DNA of 64,000 bases from Oleispira sp963851095 (GCA_963851095.1 CAWKOX010000014.1:17242-81241), one strand, 5' to 3'; counted from the stretch's first letter, positions 10,087 to 19,322 are shown. The notes: generated from the letters alone by a model not told the origin. Numbers and translations are program-made.

Positions 10087-10566
10087 ATGAAGCAGCTGCT
10101 GATTGCCCTTGTGATATTAGCAACCACCGCTTGCGGCTGGCAATTGCGTGGAATGACGCAACTGCCTGCGAGTGTGCGCGTTATGACACTTGAAAGCCAA
10201 GCAAACAATCGCTTTACGCAACGCTTAAAGCAGCAACTGGTCTTTAATGGGGTGGTATTCCCAACCGACTCCAGTGCCAATGTGCGCCTGGTTCTTGCCC
10301 CTATTAGCATTAAACGACTCACCTTATCGGTTAACAGCCTTGGGCAAGCCGCTGAATACGAATTAAATGCCGAGCTTAAGGTTCGTCTTGTTCAGCTAGA
10401 AGAAGGCACCGATACCGAGTGGAGTATCAGTGGTCGACGAATCTTTAGTAACGATATTAATAGCGTGATTGCGACTCAAAGCGAAGAGAAAACTCAACGC
10501 CAAGAGCTGGAAAACGATTTGATACGCAAACTTATGAATCGTCTTGAAAAAACCCAGTTAAACTGA
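10087..10566 (+). CDS. lptE: LPS-assembly lipoprotein LptE
   Basis: 159 residues. LptE is the outer-membrane lipoprotein plug of the LptD barrel that inserts lipopolysaccharide. A lipoprotein signal peptide ends at LATTAC, with Cys16 as the lipidated residue followed by GWQLRG, the usual LptE start. The 159-residue length is slightly short of the E. coli protein. It lies between leuS and holA, the conserved gammaproteobacterial order. A hairpin terminator follows at 10577. Confidence 0.93.
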   Translation: MKQLLIALVILATTACGWQLRGMTQLPASVRVMTLESQANNRFTQRLKQQLVFNGVVFPTDSSANVRLVLAPISIKRLTLSVNSLGQAAEYELNAELKVRLVQLEEGTDTEWSISGRRIFSNDINSVIATQSEEKTQRQELENDLIRKLMNRLEKTQLN

Positions 10567-10576
10567 TCCCATTAAC

Positions 10577-10603
10577 AGAGCCCTACTACAAAGGGCTCTT
10601 GTT
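10577..10603 (+). terminator. Hairpin terminator between lptE and holA
   Basis: AGAGCCC (10577-10583) pairs perfectly with GGGCTCT (10593-10599), followed by TTGTTG. The short T-rich tail makes it a moderate terminator. Confidence 0.55.
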
Positions 10604-10630
10604 GATCACCTCATTCAACAGGAACACTAG

Positions 10631-11635
10631 ATGAAATTAAAAACGGAACAGCTAGGCGCCCACCTACAAAAGCAACTAGCCCCTTTTTACATCATCTCGG
10701 GTGACGAACCACTCATGGTGCAGGAAACCTGCGACCAAATTCGCCTAGCCAGCAAAAAACACGGCATCGAAGAGCGCGAGCTTTTACACGCCGAAGCGGG
10801 CTTTGATTGGGGCGACCTGCTCGACCAAGTCAACGCCATGTCGCTATTTGCTAGCCGACGCCTGATTGAAGTTCGCATTCCTAACGGCAAACCGAGCGAC
10901 AAGGGCAAAGCCTTATTAGAAGTCGCCGCCAACCCAAATCCTGATAATGTCGTATTAATTGTTACGCCTCGTCTAGATGCGGCCACCCAAAAGACCAAGT
11001 GGTTTAAAGCACTCGAAGCGGCCGGGGTATTTATTGCTATCTGGCCGATTGACCGCAACCAGCTTCCTGGATGGTTACAACGCCGAATTCAAGCCGCTGG
11101 GATGAGTGCTAGCCAAGATGCCGTGGCATTGTTTGCACAACGTATCGAAGGCAACTTATTAGCAGGCGTCCAAGAAATTGAAAAGATGCGCATGATGGGA
11201 ACCCAGCAAATCAGCATCGAGCTAATCGAAGAAGCAACCGCCGATAGCGCACGCTATGACGCCTTCACCTTGGCTGATAGCTGCTTGCTCGGTAATATTG
11301 GTGATGCATCACGCATATTAAGCCACCTAAAAGCTGAAGGTCATGAAGCCATCATGATACTCGGCGCACTAGTCCGCAAAATCCGCCAACTGATTAGCCT
11401 GCAATCGTATGGGCCACAGCGCCTAACCGACGGCTTTAAATCACAAAACATCTGGCCGAAACAACAACCTCCTTTCAAATCAGCCCTATCACGCTTAAGC
11501 CAAGCAGAGCTGTTTGAATGCCTACAAACAGCCGAGCTGACAGACCGCGCCATTAAAGGCGATGGTAACGATCCGTGGCTTTTGTTAAGTCGTTTAACTG
11601 AACTGTTAACAGGTGTAAGAATGCTTGCTAGTTAA
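10631..11635 (+). CDS. holA: DNA polymerase III delta subunit
   Basis: 334 residues, the usual length for HolA. The delta subunit of the clamp loader opens the beta clamp. Visible family marks are the N-terminal PFYIISGDEPLMVQE, an ISxxxxIEE-like helix (ISIELIEEATADSARYD) and the C-terminal collar region with KGDGNDPWLLLSRL. The AAA+ domains carry no Walker A lysine motif, as expected of delta. It follows lptE by 64 bases with a hairpin between. Confidence 0.93.
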   Translation: MKLKTEQLGAHLQKQLAPFYIISGDEPLMVQETCDQIRLASKKHGIEERELLHAEAGFDWGDLLDQVNAMSLFASRRLIEVRIPNGKPSDKGKALLEVAANPNPDNVVLIVTPRLDAATQKTKWFKALEAAGVFIAIWPIDRNQLPGWLQRRIQAAGMSASQDAVALFAQRIEGNLLAGVQEIEKMRMMGTQQISIELIEEATADSARYDAFTLADSCLLGNIGDASRILSHLKAEGHEAIMILGALVRKIRQLISLQSYGPQRLTDGFKSQNIWPKQQPPFKSALSRLSQAELFECLQTAELTDRAIKGDGNDPWLLLSRLTELLTGVRMLAS

Positions 11636-11807
11636 CACTTTAACCGCTAGGCTCATCACAGTATCTTGAAAAATAATCAGTAATAATAACAAAATGCAGA
11701 AACGATTACTTTCCACCAGATAGCCAATAATTTAGTCCGTTGCTTCTACACTAGTCAATCGTCTGTCACTGATACTGAGTACCAAAATTAGCGTTAGAGG
11801 TGCACTT

Positions 11808-12401
11808 ATGAGCATTGCAGCAAATCAACAACAGAATTCTGATTTAATTTGGGATCTGAACAAGATCAACAAGCATCAGCAGGCGATGAGCTTTGTACAA
11901 AAGTTTGAAAATAAACTGTGTGTGTTTTCAAATACTGTTGAGCAGTTGTACACTAATTACAGCATTTTCTTTCCTGAAGACGCTGGACGCCAGATGGTCA
12001 TTTTACCTGACCCTTATGCCTTCCATGATACCTTTCATCACCTTAAAGATGATGCCGTTCAAGCCACAGGCTTACACATCATTCCAGGTAATCTGATTGG
12101 GAAACAAGGTTTGTATCTGGTTATCTCTCATAAAGATAAGAATGTCCGCTCAGTGCCCATTCCTTTCCAAGAAGGCATGCGCCAAATTTTACGCCGCAGT
12201 CATTCTGATGATCCGTTCTTACCTGTATTAATGAAAGGTGATCTACGTGAATTCAACGATCAACTGCCTTGTTTACACCTGCACCGTCTACGTTTGAACA
12301 AATTAGATTCATTATCGGGATTAGAGCGTAGTGGTATTAAATCAGTGATCACTGATAAATTGATGAAACTGTACCAAGAGTCCTCTGCTTTAAATTTATA
12401 A
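11808..12401 (+). CDS. Uncharacterised 197-residue cytoplasmic protein
   Basis: Not recognised. It has no signal peptide and no clear membrane helix. The sequence is mixed, with a basic C-terminal third (LHRLRLNKLDSLSGLERSG). The start ATG is preceded by an AGAGGTG ribosome binding site, which supports a real gene. It is monocistronic in appearance, between holA and a 540-base region rich in DnaA boxes. No function is proposed. Confidence 0.7.
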   Translation: MSIAANQQQNSDLIWDLNKINKHQQAMSFVQKFENKLCVFSNTVEQLYTNYSIFFPEDAGRQMVILPDPYAFHDTFHHLKDDAVQATGLHIIPGNLIGKQGLYLVISHKDKNVRSVPIPFQEGMRQILRRSHSDDPFLPVLMKGDLREFNDQLPCLHLHRLRLNKLDSLSGLERSGIKSVITDKLMKLYQESSALNL

Positions 12402-12473
12402 GCTCATTCACTTCGAGCTTATAAACTTTACTTTTACGCTATCCAGCTTCTAATACGAGCGCCTATTGTGAAA

Positions 12474-12810
12474 GTTATTCAGTGGTCGAATAACAACCAA
12501 CCTCAAGAATATCAGCGAACATCGCTCTCAGAGACGATTACCCAAACCTTATCCCACGTTTTATCCACAGAAACTGGGCATAAGTAATACAGCCTTATAA
12601 TTACTGTCAATCTGCGTCAAAACCCTACTTTAAATTCATACCCCCTCGTAAGTGGTTGAATAACAGGCACTTGTTAGATTTTGATCGTAAATCGCACAAT
12701 TTAAAACGAGCGTATGAAATCAGAGCGATAGCGCCATCTACCCCAAGGCTATCCCATGAGTTATCCACAGAAACAGTGGGTAACTTAACAACCCCACAGT
12801 ATCGCCATGT
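12474..12810 (+). repeat. Two imperfect direct repeats carrying perfect DnaA boxes
   Basis: In the gene-free stretch 12402-12940, two related units occur. Each has AGTGGTYGAATAACA (12481-12495; 12651-12665) and, further on, an ATCCCAYG...TTATCCACAGAAAC block with the perfect DnaA 9-mer TTATCCACA at 12561-12569 and 12761-12769, exactly 200 bases apart. Both blocks are followed by a GGG run and TAA. A related TTATCCACCGAA lies at 12910, and perfect boxes recur at 12973-12981 (reverse) and 13578-13586. No origin genes (dnaA, dnaN, gyrB, mnmG) are nearby, so a DnaA-titrating, reactivating or regulatory site is as likely as an origin. Confidence 0.65.
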
Positions 12811-12940
12811 ATAAAATCACTCATCAATGATGTGCAGCGATTAATTTAAGCAGTACTTAAGAATAGGTATACCCGCTTCCCTCCCCTATACTGAACCCCA
12901 TAACGAATTTTTATCCACCGAACGCATCATAAGACCCTCT

Positions 12941-13339
12941 ATGAACAGCCCAATCTCTTCAACTATCTACTCTGTGGATAACGCCTGCGAAAAACAACTG
13001 CGTGACCACGAACTGCCTACCACCATTGAAGGCTTCTTAGTGGTCACCGAAAGTTTTAGCTATTTAGTCGATGATATCGACTGGGACCAAGGAGGCGACA
13101 AGCAGCCATCCATCTTACTATTAGATAGCAGTCTTGCAGACAAATTGGCCGATCACGAAGCGCTAGTAGAATGTTTTGGCGGAGTCTCTCTCTACCAAGA
13201 ATGGGTAGAAGTGACGGGGTTACTCAGAGAGTCAGGCATTGGCGCATTTGAACGCCAGCTTTATCGCATAGACTCACTGCAGGTGTTAACCGAAAACGAA
13301 GACGAATCGGTTAACCGCATAGAGATTACTCTAGCTTAA
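12941..13339 (+). CDS. Uncharacterised acidic 132-residue protein
   Basis: Not recognised. It is an acidic, soluble-looking protein (DDIDWDQGGDKQP, ENEDESVNRIEI) with no signal peptide. A reverse perfect DnaA box lies inside its first codons at 12973-12981. It overlaps by its stop the stop of the convergent DUF1145 gene. The start ATG has only a weak ribosome binding site (CCCTCT precedes it). No function is proposed. Confidence 0.65.
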   Translation: MNSPISSTIYSVDNACEKQLRDHELPTTIEGFLVVTESFSYLVDDIDWDQGGDKQPSILLLDSSLADKLADHEALVECFGGVSLYQEWVEVTGLLRESGIGAFERQLYRIDSLQVLTENEDESVNRIEITLA

Positions 13340-13575
13340 GCCTTAGCCATAAAACGCTGCATATGAAAAATACCAAAAACCATAATCAATGCAGCATCCT
13401 TACCGGGGTTATCGCTTTTAGCTTTTAACGCAAACCAAAAGAAAGCCGTTTCCAAGACATGCGCACCTGCCACAATTAATCCCGCTAGCGGTAAATAAGA
13501 CAATAGCCCCGGCCACTGCATAATGTAACTTGCCAACGCCAATAGCCAAAAAACAACCGTTGCGGCTTTATTCAT
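13336..13575 (-). CDS. DUF1145 family small membrane protein (YhhL-like)
   Basis: 79 residues from the ATG at 13575 (an in-frame ATG at 13587 would add four). Three hydrophobic segments are seen, and the C-terminus carries the family's conserved VFGIFHMQRF stretch. Function of the family is unknown. A perfect DnaA box (13578-13586) overlaps the region just upstream of the start. It converges with the gene ending at 13339, with overlapping stop codons. Confidence 0.75.
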   Translation of the reverse strand: MNKAATVVFWLLALASYIMQWPGLLSYLPLAGLIVAGAHVLETAFFWFALKAKSDNPGKDAALIMVFGIFHMQRFMAKA

Positions 13576-13762
13576 TGTTATCCACATACCCTTAATACCT
13601 GCTCAATTTTGTTTTAATTAATAAATTTCAAACTAAGCAATATTATTGCCTTACCTTGATCTGTTGCATAGGTGCAAATTAGCCAATTTGCTGGTTAAGC
13701 TGTAGAATGCGAAGCAATTAAAAAGCACGATTTTGCTTTAGCTCTAGGCTCGAGGTTTTAAC

Positions 13763-14518
13763 ATGGCGAATAACACAAATAATACTACCCATTTTGGTTA
13801 CAAAGACGTCCCTACAGAAGAAAAGCAAGCCATGGTGGCTGATGTTTTTCACTCAGTAGCGGCCAAATATGATGTGATGAATGACCTTATGTCATTCGGT
13901 GTACATCGCCTATGGAAACGCTTCACCATCGACATGTCAGGTGTTCGCCCAGGCAACAAAGTACTCGACCTAGCAGGCGGTACCGGCGACCTCACTAAAA
14001 AATTCAGCAAGATCGTTGGCCCGGCAGGCAAAGTTGTCTTAGCCGATATCAACTCATCAATGCTAGAAGTTGGCCGCGAGCGTTTAACCAATCAAGGTTA
14101 CGTTGGCAATATCGAATACGTACAAGCCAATGCGCAATATTTACCGTTTGAAGATAATACCTTCGATGTTATTACCATCGCTTTCGGCCTTCGTAACGTC
14201 ACCGATAAAGACGAAGCATTGCGCTCTATGTTCCGTGTATTAAAACCGGGCGGTCGTTTATTGGTATTAGAGTTCTCTCAAACCAATAACCCATTATTGA
14301 AAAAAGCGTACGATTTATACTCGTTCACAGCCTTACCGTTAATGGGCAAGCTAGTCACCAACGATTCAGAATCGTACAAATACCTAGCCGAATCGATTCG
14401 TATGCACCCAGACCAAGAAACCCTAAAAGGCATGATGCAAGACGCAGGCTTCAACCGCGTTAGCTATCACAATATGACGGGCGGAATGGTTGCTCTTCAC
14501 CGTGGCATAAAAGTCTAA
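13763..14518 (+). CDS. ubiE: Ubiquinone/menaquinone C-methyltransferase
   Basis: 251 residues. This SAM-dependent methyltransferase acts on demethylmenaquinol and on the C2 position of the ubiquinone ring. The SAM-binding motif I is VLDLAGGTGDLT; the UbiE/COQ5 signatures FGVHRLWKR and FDVITIAFGLRNVTD are present. The protein ends with the typical MTGGMVALHRGIKV. It is the first gene of ubiE-ubiJ-ubiB, with 21 bases to ubiJ. Confidence 0.97.
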   Translation: MANNTNNTTHFGYKDVPTEEKQAMVADVFHSVAAKYDVMNDLMSFGVHRLWKRFTIDMSGVRPGNKVLDLAGGTGDLTKKFSKIVGPAGKVVLADINSSMLEVGRERLTNQGYVGNIEYVQANAQYLPFEDNTFDVITIAFGLRNVTDKDEALRSMFRVLKPGGRLLVLEFSQTNNPLLKKAYDLYSFTALPLMGKLVTNDSESYKYLAESIRMHPDQETLKGMMQDAGFNRVSYHNMTGGMVALHRGIKV

Positions 14519-14539
14519 CATTAGGCCAGATACACAATT

Positions 14540-15187
14540 ATGATTAGCCCAAGCATCGATAGCGCCCTGTGCGCGAGTATAGAATCCAGCCTCAATGCCG
14601 TGCTCGCTCACGATCCAGCACTGCTGAAAGCGCTAGAAAAGTTTGAAGGCAAACGCATTCGTATTCAAAGCGATGATTGGCTCATTCTTGTAGTCACCCT
14701 TCAGCCACACGGCTTTCATTTAAGCCTGTGTGATGAAGACCTCTGCGATACCACCGTGTTTGGTAGCATCAGTGAATTATTAGCCGTTGCACTCGCCAGT
14801 GATAAAGCCGATGCGCTAATGAACGGCGATGTCGATATCAGCGGCAACAGTGCCCTAGTATTAGATCTAGCCAAAATCATTCAGCAACTGGATATCGACT
14901 GGGAAGCCCTAATCAGCCCAATGACAGGCGGATTAATAGCCCACCAAATAGGCAAAGGCTTTCGTAGCTTGCTTAAATGGGGCAAAGACAGCGGCCAAAC
15001 GCTCGCCACCAGCAGCAAAGAATACCTAGAAGACGAAGTACAACTATTGGCACCCAAGCCATTAGCAGAGCACTTCACTAGCCAAGTCAGCGAACTGCGG
15101 TTAGCAACCGATCGCGCCGAAGCACATTTAGAACACCTCAAACAGCTCATATCCAAACGTAACCAAACTCAAGAACAAGGAAAATAG
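14540..15187 (+). CDS. ubiJ: Ubiquinone biosynthesis accessory factor UbiJ (SCP2 domain)
   Basis: 215 residues. UbiJ is a lipid-binding SCP2-type protein that, with UbiK, helps the cytosolic Ubi complex make ubiquinone. The SCP2 fold covers the first 120 residues (FEGKRIRIQ... VDISGNSALV), and a helical, coiled-coil-like C-terminus covers the rest. Its identity is strongly supported by position between ubiE and ubiB, starting 21 bases after ubiE and ending 3 bases before the ubiB GTG. Confidence 0.92.
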   Translation: MISPSIDSALCASIESSLNAVLAHDPALLKALEKFEGKRIRIQSDDWLILVVTLQPHGFHLSLCDEDLCDTTVFGSISELLAVALASDKADALMNGDVDISGNSALVLDLAKIIQQLDIDWEALISPMTGGLIAHQIGKGFRSLLKWGKDSGQTLATSSKEYLEDEVQLLAPKPLAEHFTSQVSELRLATDRAEAHLEHLKQLISKRNQTQEQGK

Positions 15188-15190
15188 GCT

Positions 15191-16828
15191 GTGGCTAATA
15201 TTTGGCGCCTGTGGAAAATCCTCTACATATTTACTCGCTACCGCTTAGATGACTTAATTCCGACTGAACAATTTCCACTGCTCTTGCGTATTGCACTCTG
15301 GTTAGCCCCATGGCGTTTAGCGCCGGTGCCTAAAAAGTTATCCCGTGGTGAACGTTTACGCTTAGCACTAGAAGCACTTGGCCCTATTTTCGTTAAATTT
15401 GGCCAAATATTATCGACCCGCCCCGATCTCATTCCAGACGACATCGTTAACGAACTGATTAAATTACAAGACGATGTACCACCCTTCGCCAGTGACATTG
15501 CGGTAAGCCTGATCGAAAGTGAATTAGACGAAAGCGTTGATACCCTATTTGCACAATTCGACCCTATTCCAATGGCATCAGCTTCGATAGCCCAGGTGCA
15601 CCCAGCAACCTTGCACGACGGCACCGACGTGGTTGTTAAAGTCGTTCGCCCGGGTATTTATAAAACCATTGATCGCGATATTATCTTGCTTGATCAAATG
15701 GCTCGTTTAGTTGAAAAGTATTCCTCCGAAGGACGTCGTTTAAAGCCTGTCGAAGTTGTCGATGATTACAGCAATACCATTCATGCAGAATTAAACCTCG
15801 CCATTGAAGCCTCTAACGCAACCCAACTAAGACGCAACTTTGAAGGCTCAGACCTAATTTATGTACCCGAAGTTTATTGGGAATTTACCCGTACAAACGT
15901 CATGGTCAGTGAACGTATTTACGGTATACCCGTCGCCGACATCGAAGCCCTAAAAGCCCAAAATACCAATATGAAAGTATTGGCTGAGCGTGGCGTAGAG
16001 ATTTTCTTTACCCAAGTATTCCGTGATAGCTTCTTCCACGCCGACATGCACCCAGGCAATATCTTTGTTGCTCACGGCAGCCCAGAAAAACCAAAATACA
16101 TCGCCATCGATTGCGGCATCGTTGGCACACTCAACGAACAAGACCAGCATTATTTAGCGCGTAACTTATTAGCCTTCTTCAACCAAGATTATTACCAAGT
16201 GGCACAGCTGCACATTGATAGCGGCTGGGTACCTTCAAATACCAAAGTGCATGAATTAGAGTCGGCCATTCGCAGCGTCTGCGAACCTATTTTTGAAAAA
16301 CCGATTGCTGAAATTTCATTTGGCCAAGTGTTATTACAACTGTTCCGCGTTGCTCGCCGTTTTAATATGGAAGTGCAGCCGCAGTTAGTATTATTGCAAA
16401 AGACATTATTAAACATCGAAGGCTTAGGCCGTCAGCTGTATCCAGAACTTGATTTATGGAATACCGCCAAGCCGTATATGGAACGCTGGATCAAAGAACG
16501 CTTTGGCCCTCAAGGCGCACTGCGCGAATTAAAGCGTCAGCTACCGAATTGGATTGAAAAAGGCCCACAGATTCCAGGTTTAATTCACAGCAGCTTAAGT
16601 AAATTAAGCCAACTGGATAGTAGCCAAGCACAGATTACTGATCAGCTAACCTTGATGAATCAAGAATTCGCTAAACAACGCCAACAAAACAAACAGCAGA
16701 AACTGGCCCTCGTAACGATGGTTTCAGGTGGCGTTCTGTGGTGGCAAGCAGCCGCACTGGCAATGCCAGAATCCCTCGGCATGTCACTCGCCGCTTTTGG
16801 CGCACTGTGGTTATTGATCCGAGGTTAA
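15191..16828 (+). CDS. ubiB: UbiB protein kinase-like ATPase
   Basis: 545 residues. This is an ABC1/ADCK/UbiB family atypical kinase needed for aerobic ubiquinone synthesis, held at the inner membrane. Visible marks are KxGQ as KFGQILSTRPD, the alanine-rich loop ASASIAQVH in place of a P-loop, the catalytic-loop stretch HADMHPGN and the metal-binding IAIDCGIVG. One or two C-terminal hydrophobic helices follow (around LALVTMVSGGVLWW and beyond). It starts at GTG 15191, three bases after ubiJ. Confidence 0.97.
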   Translation: MANIWRLWKILYIFTRYRLDDLIPTEQFPLLLRIALWLAPWRLAPVPKKLSRGERLRLALEALGPIFVKFGQILSTRPDLIPDDIVNELIKLQDDVPPFASDIAVSLIESELDESVDTLFAQFDPIPMASASIAQVHPATLHDGTDVVVKVVRPGIYKTIDRDIILLDQMARLVEKYSSEGRRLKPVEVVDDYSNTIHAELNLAIEASNATQLRRNFEGSDLIYVPEVYWEFTRTNVMVSERIYGIPVADIEALKAQNTNMKVLAERGVEIFFTQVFRDSFFHADMHPGNIFVAHGSPEKPKYIAIDCGIVGTLNEQDQHYLARNLLAFFNQDYYQVAQLHIDSGWVPSNTKVHELESAIRSVCEPIFEKPIAEISFGQVLLQLFRVARRFNMEVQPQLVLLQKTLLNIEGLGRQLYPELDLWNTAKPYMERWIKERFGPQGALRELKRQLPNWIEKGPQIPGLIHSSLSKLSQLDSSQAQITDQLTLMNQEFAKQRQQNKQQKLALVTMVSGGVLWWQAAALAMPESLGMSLAAFGALWLLIRG

Positions 16829-16853
16829 AAGCTTCGAGCTTAGCCCTTAGTAC

Positions 16854-17345
16854 TTAACGCGCAAACAACTGAATAACGGCTGATTTCAATATCAGCCAAC
16901 TCACCACACATTCGCTTTTAATAAACCCCGCCACCTTGGTAATACCATCATCTAACTCTGACTGACTGCGATGATAAAAAATATGCGCTTTAGCCGTTGG
17001 CAACGCTGCTTGATTGTCATAACGATTAGCCGGTACAAAGGCCAGTTTAATCCCAGGAAATAAGGTCATGGTCGCGAATATAGGCTGCTGACATTGTGTG
17101 CAAACCCCTCGCTTTAATAACCAACCAGGTCGTTTAAATTCAACCTGCTCACTCTGCGTCAACTTGGCATCTTTCGCCCACATCACCGTCACATCAGAAA
17201 AGGGACGTTTATAAAGATTTTGGCAAATGGTGCAGTGGCAATGAAAGCGCAGCATCGGTGACTTAGCCACATTTACGCGTGATTGCTCGCACTCACATCG
17301 ACAAGACAGCTCTGGGGAATTCGTCATTGGGGGGCTCTTATTCAT
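16854..17345 (-). CDS. GFA/CENP-V family zinc protein
   Basis: About 163 residues from ATG 17345 (ATG 17327 is also possible; the longer ORF reaches 17387). The Cys pattern CRCEC, CHCTIC and CTQC fits the zinc-binding GFA (glutathione-dependent formaldehyde-activating-like) fold. The substrate is unknown; the family name comes from one enzyme whose role is disputed. It converges on ubiB and is divergent from hisI. Confidence 0.8.
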   Translation of the reverse strand: MNKSPPMTNSPELSCRCECEQSRVNVAKSPMLRFHCHCTICQNLYKRPFSDVTVMWAKDAKLTQSEQVEFKRPGWLLKRGVCTQCQQPIFATMTLFPGIKLAFVPANRYDNQAALPTAKAHIFYHRSQSELDDGITKVAGFIKSECVVSWLILKSAVIQLFAR

Positions 17346-17544
17346 TTTTATGTTTATTATCTTCGTTCCAATCAAGGTAATATTCACTCAAACAGCCACC
17401 AGCACAGCATTCGCTAATTTCACAGACTAGGTGCACATTACCAGAGTTCACATTACCTAAGCTCAATAGTACCTTCTAGAGTCAGATTAAGGTAAGATTC
17501 ATCGCATATTTTACCAAGTTAAAAACCTCAATGAGTAATAAGCC

Positions 17545-17937
17545 ATGAGCAACTGGCAGGACGAAATAAAGTGGGACAGCGACGGCTTAGTACCCGCGAT
17601 TGCCCAAGATTACCAAACAGGCCGCATTTTGATGATGGCTTGGATGAATCGTGAAGCATTGACCCTGACGATCAAAGAGAATCGAGCGATCTATTACTCA
17701 CGCTCACGCCAACAGCTATGGCGCAAAGGCGAGTCTTCTGGCCACGTACAAACGTTGCACGAAGCACGCCTAGACTGTGATGCCGACGTGATCGTACTTC
17801 AGGTTGAACAGATTGGCGGAATCGCGTGTCACACAGGGCGTGAAAGCTGCTTCTATCGGGTGCATAATGGTGATTCAGATCAAGGTGAATGGCAATCGGT
17901 TGATCCAGTACTAAAAGATCCCAAAGATATTTATTAA
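17545..17937 (+). CDS. hisI: Phosphoribosyl-AMP cyclohydrolase
   Basis: 130 residues; third step of histidine synthesis, opening the adenine ring of PR-AMP. The metal-binding residues lie in ARLDCDADVIVLQVEQ and the Cys in GIACHTGRESCFYR; the start WDSDGLVPAIAQD is typical. It is a separate protein, not the fused HisIE of enteric bacteria; hisE follows 25 bases downstream, as in Pseudomonas. Confidence 0.96.
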   Translation: MSNWQDEIKWDSDGLVPAIAQDYQTGRILMMAWMNREALTLTIKENRAIYYSRSRQQLWRKGESSGHVQTLHEARLDCDADVIVLQVEQIGGIACHTGRESCFYRVHNGDSDQGEWQSVDPVLKDPKDIY

Positions 17938-17962
17938 TTTCCTTTATTATTAAGAGCTTAGT

Positions 17963-18313
17963 ATGAGCGACTCAGTAAACGATACATCCGTATTTGAGAC
18001 CCTAGGGGATATCCTAGAAGAGCGTAAAGGCGCTGCAGCAGACAGTTCGTATGTTGCGAGTCTATACAATAAAGGCTTAAACAAGATTTTAGAAAAGGTC
18101 GGCGAAGAAGCGACTGAAACCATCATTGCCGCGAAAGACGCAGAACGCAGTGGTGATAATTCAGATGTTATCTACGAAACCGCTGATTTATGGTTTCATA
18201 GTTTAGTCGCACTGGCTCAGCTAGGTGAACGACCTGAAGCGGTCGTTGAAGAACTAAAACGTCGCTTTGGTTTGTCAGGTTTAGAAGAAAAAGCGTCTCG
18301 CCAGACAAAATAG
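17963..18313 (+). CDS. hisE: Phosphoribosyl-ATP pyrophosphatase
   Basis: 116 residues; second step of histidine synthesis, hydrolysing PR-ATP to PR-AMP and diphosphate. The all-alpha NTP-pyrophosphohydrolase metal motif is EEATETIIAAKD, with a second acidic helix YETADLWFHSLVAL. It is paired with hisI upstream and followed closely by hinT. Confidence 0.95.
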   Translation: MSDSVNDTSVFETLGDILEERKGAAADSSYVASLYNKGLNKILEKVGEEATETIIAAKDAERSGDNSDVIYETADLWFHSLVALAQLGERPEAVVEELKRRFGLSGLEEKASRQTK

Positions 18314-18337
18314 ATGGCGAGTAGAAGGAATTTAAAT

Positions 18338-18670
18338 ATGACTGATTGTTTATTTTGTAAGATAGTAGCAGGAGACATTCCTTCTCAAACTGTCTACGAA
18401 GACGATGACTTCTTAGCCTTTCGTGATATCGCACCCAAGGCTGATACTCACCTTCTACTGATTCCGAAGAAACACATCGTGAATCTAGATGACCTGCAGC
18501 CAGAAGATGAGGCTCTGATGGGTAAAATGATGCTCACCGTGGCGAAGTTAGCAAAACAAGAAAATCTTGAAGGTTACCGCACCATTACCAATACCGGTGC
18601 AAAAGGTGGCCAAGAAGTTTTTCACATGCATTTTCATATTCTTGGTGGCTCAAAGCTTCCAGGTTTTTAA
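18338..18670 (+). CDS. hinT: HIT family purine nucleoside phosphoramidase
   Basis: 110 residues from the ATG at 18338, which has AGAAGGA just upstream; an earlier in-frame ATG at 18314 abuts the hisE stop and is less likely. HinT hydrolyses adenosine phosphoramidates. The histidine triad is HMHFHIL near the C-terminus, and the N-terminal CLFCKIVAGDIP is typical. It sits between hisE and tatA. Confidence 0.93.
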   Translation: MTDCLFCKIVAGDIPSQTVYEDDDFLAFRDIAPKADTHLLLIPKKHIVNLDDLQPEDEALMGKMMLTVAKLAKQENLEGYRTITNTGAKGGQEVFHMHFHILGGSKLPGF

Positions 18671-18698
18671 AACATTTTAATAAATAGAGGAAAGTATC

Positions 18699-18962
18699 AT
18701 GTTAGGTGGTATTAGCATTTGGCAGTTATTGATCGTATTCGTTATCGTTATCTTAATCTTCGGAACTAAGAAACTACGTAATCTTGGTGGCGATTTAGGT
18801 GGAGCAGTTAAAGGCTTTAAAAATGCCATTAACGAAGACCCTAAAAAAGCCGACGAAGAAAAAGATGCTGCACAACAAGCATCCATCGTTCACGATGAGA
18901 AAGATGCAACGTTTGAAAGCACGACTGAAAAATCGGCTGCTGAAAAGCAAAAAGACCAATAA
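18699..18962 (+). CDS. tatA: Sec-independent translocase subunit TatA
   Basis: 87 residues. One N-terminal membrane helix (ISIWQLLIVFVIVILIFG) is followed by the FGTKKLR hinge and an amphipathic helix, then a charged tail. TatA oligomers form the pore of the twin-arginine pathway. A GAGGAAAG ribosome binding site precedes the ATG. It is the first gene of tatABC. Confidence 0.95.
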   Translation: MLGGISIWQLLIVFVIVILIFGTKKLRNLGGDLGGAVKGFKNAINEDPKKADEEKDAAQQASIVHDEKDATFESTTEKSAAEKQKDQ

Positions 18963-18986
18963 AAGAAATAATTCGGAGCACATTAC

Positions 18987-19310
18987 GTGTTTGATATTGG
19001 TTTTTTAGAGTTAATGGTAGTGGGTATTCTGGGTCTATTGGTTTTAGGCCCTGAACGGCTGCCTGTTGCTGCCCGCAATGTGGGTTTATTCATTGGTAAG
19101 ATTCGTCGCACCATGGGTAACATCCAAGACGACCTAGAGCGTCAAGTGCGTACTGACGAGCTTAAAGAAAAGCTCAAAGACCCGTACGCAACCTTTCTTG
19201 ATGAAGAAGAAAGCGCAACAAAAAAAGATGATGTATTAAAAAGTGCCTTAGCCAAAAATGCTGACAAAAAAGGCTCTGCTGAAAATCCCCCTTCAGCTGA
19301 CAAAAAATAA
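18987..19310 (+). CDS. tatB: Sec-independent translocase subunit TatB
   Basis: 107 residues from GTG 18987. TatB binds signal peptides together with TatC. The N-terminal membrane helix MFDIGFLELMVVGILGLLVLG has the conserved Glu, followed by GPERLP and a long amphipathic helix (DDLERQVRTDELKEKLKD), then a Lys/Ala-rich tail. It lies between tatA (24-base gap) and tatC (12-base gap). Confidence 0.95.
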   Translation: MFDIGFLELMVVGILGLLVLGPERLPVAARNVGLFIGKIRRTMGNIQDDLERQVRTDELKEKLKDPYATFLDEEESATKKDDVLKSALAKNADKKGSAENPPSADKK

Positions 19311-19322
19311 GACTCGAGCGAC

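Noticed and set aside
12402..13590. Chromosomal origin of replication
   Set aside because: DnaA boxes are present, but there is no AT-rich unwinding region obvious to me and no dnaA, dnaN, gyrB, mnmG or rpmH nearby.
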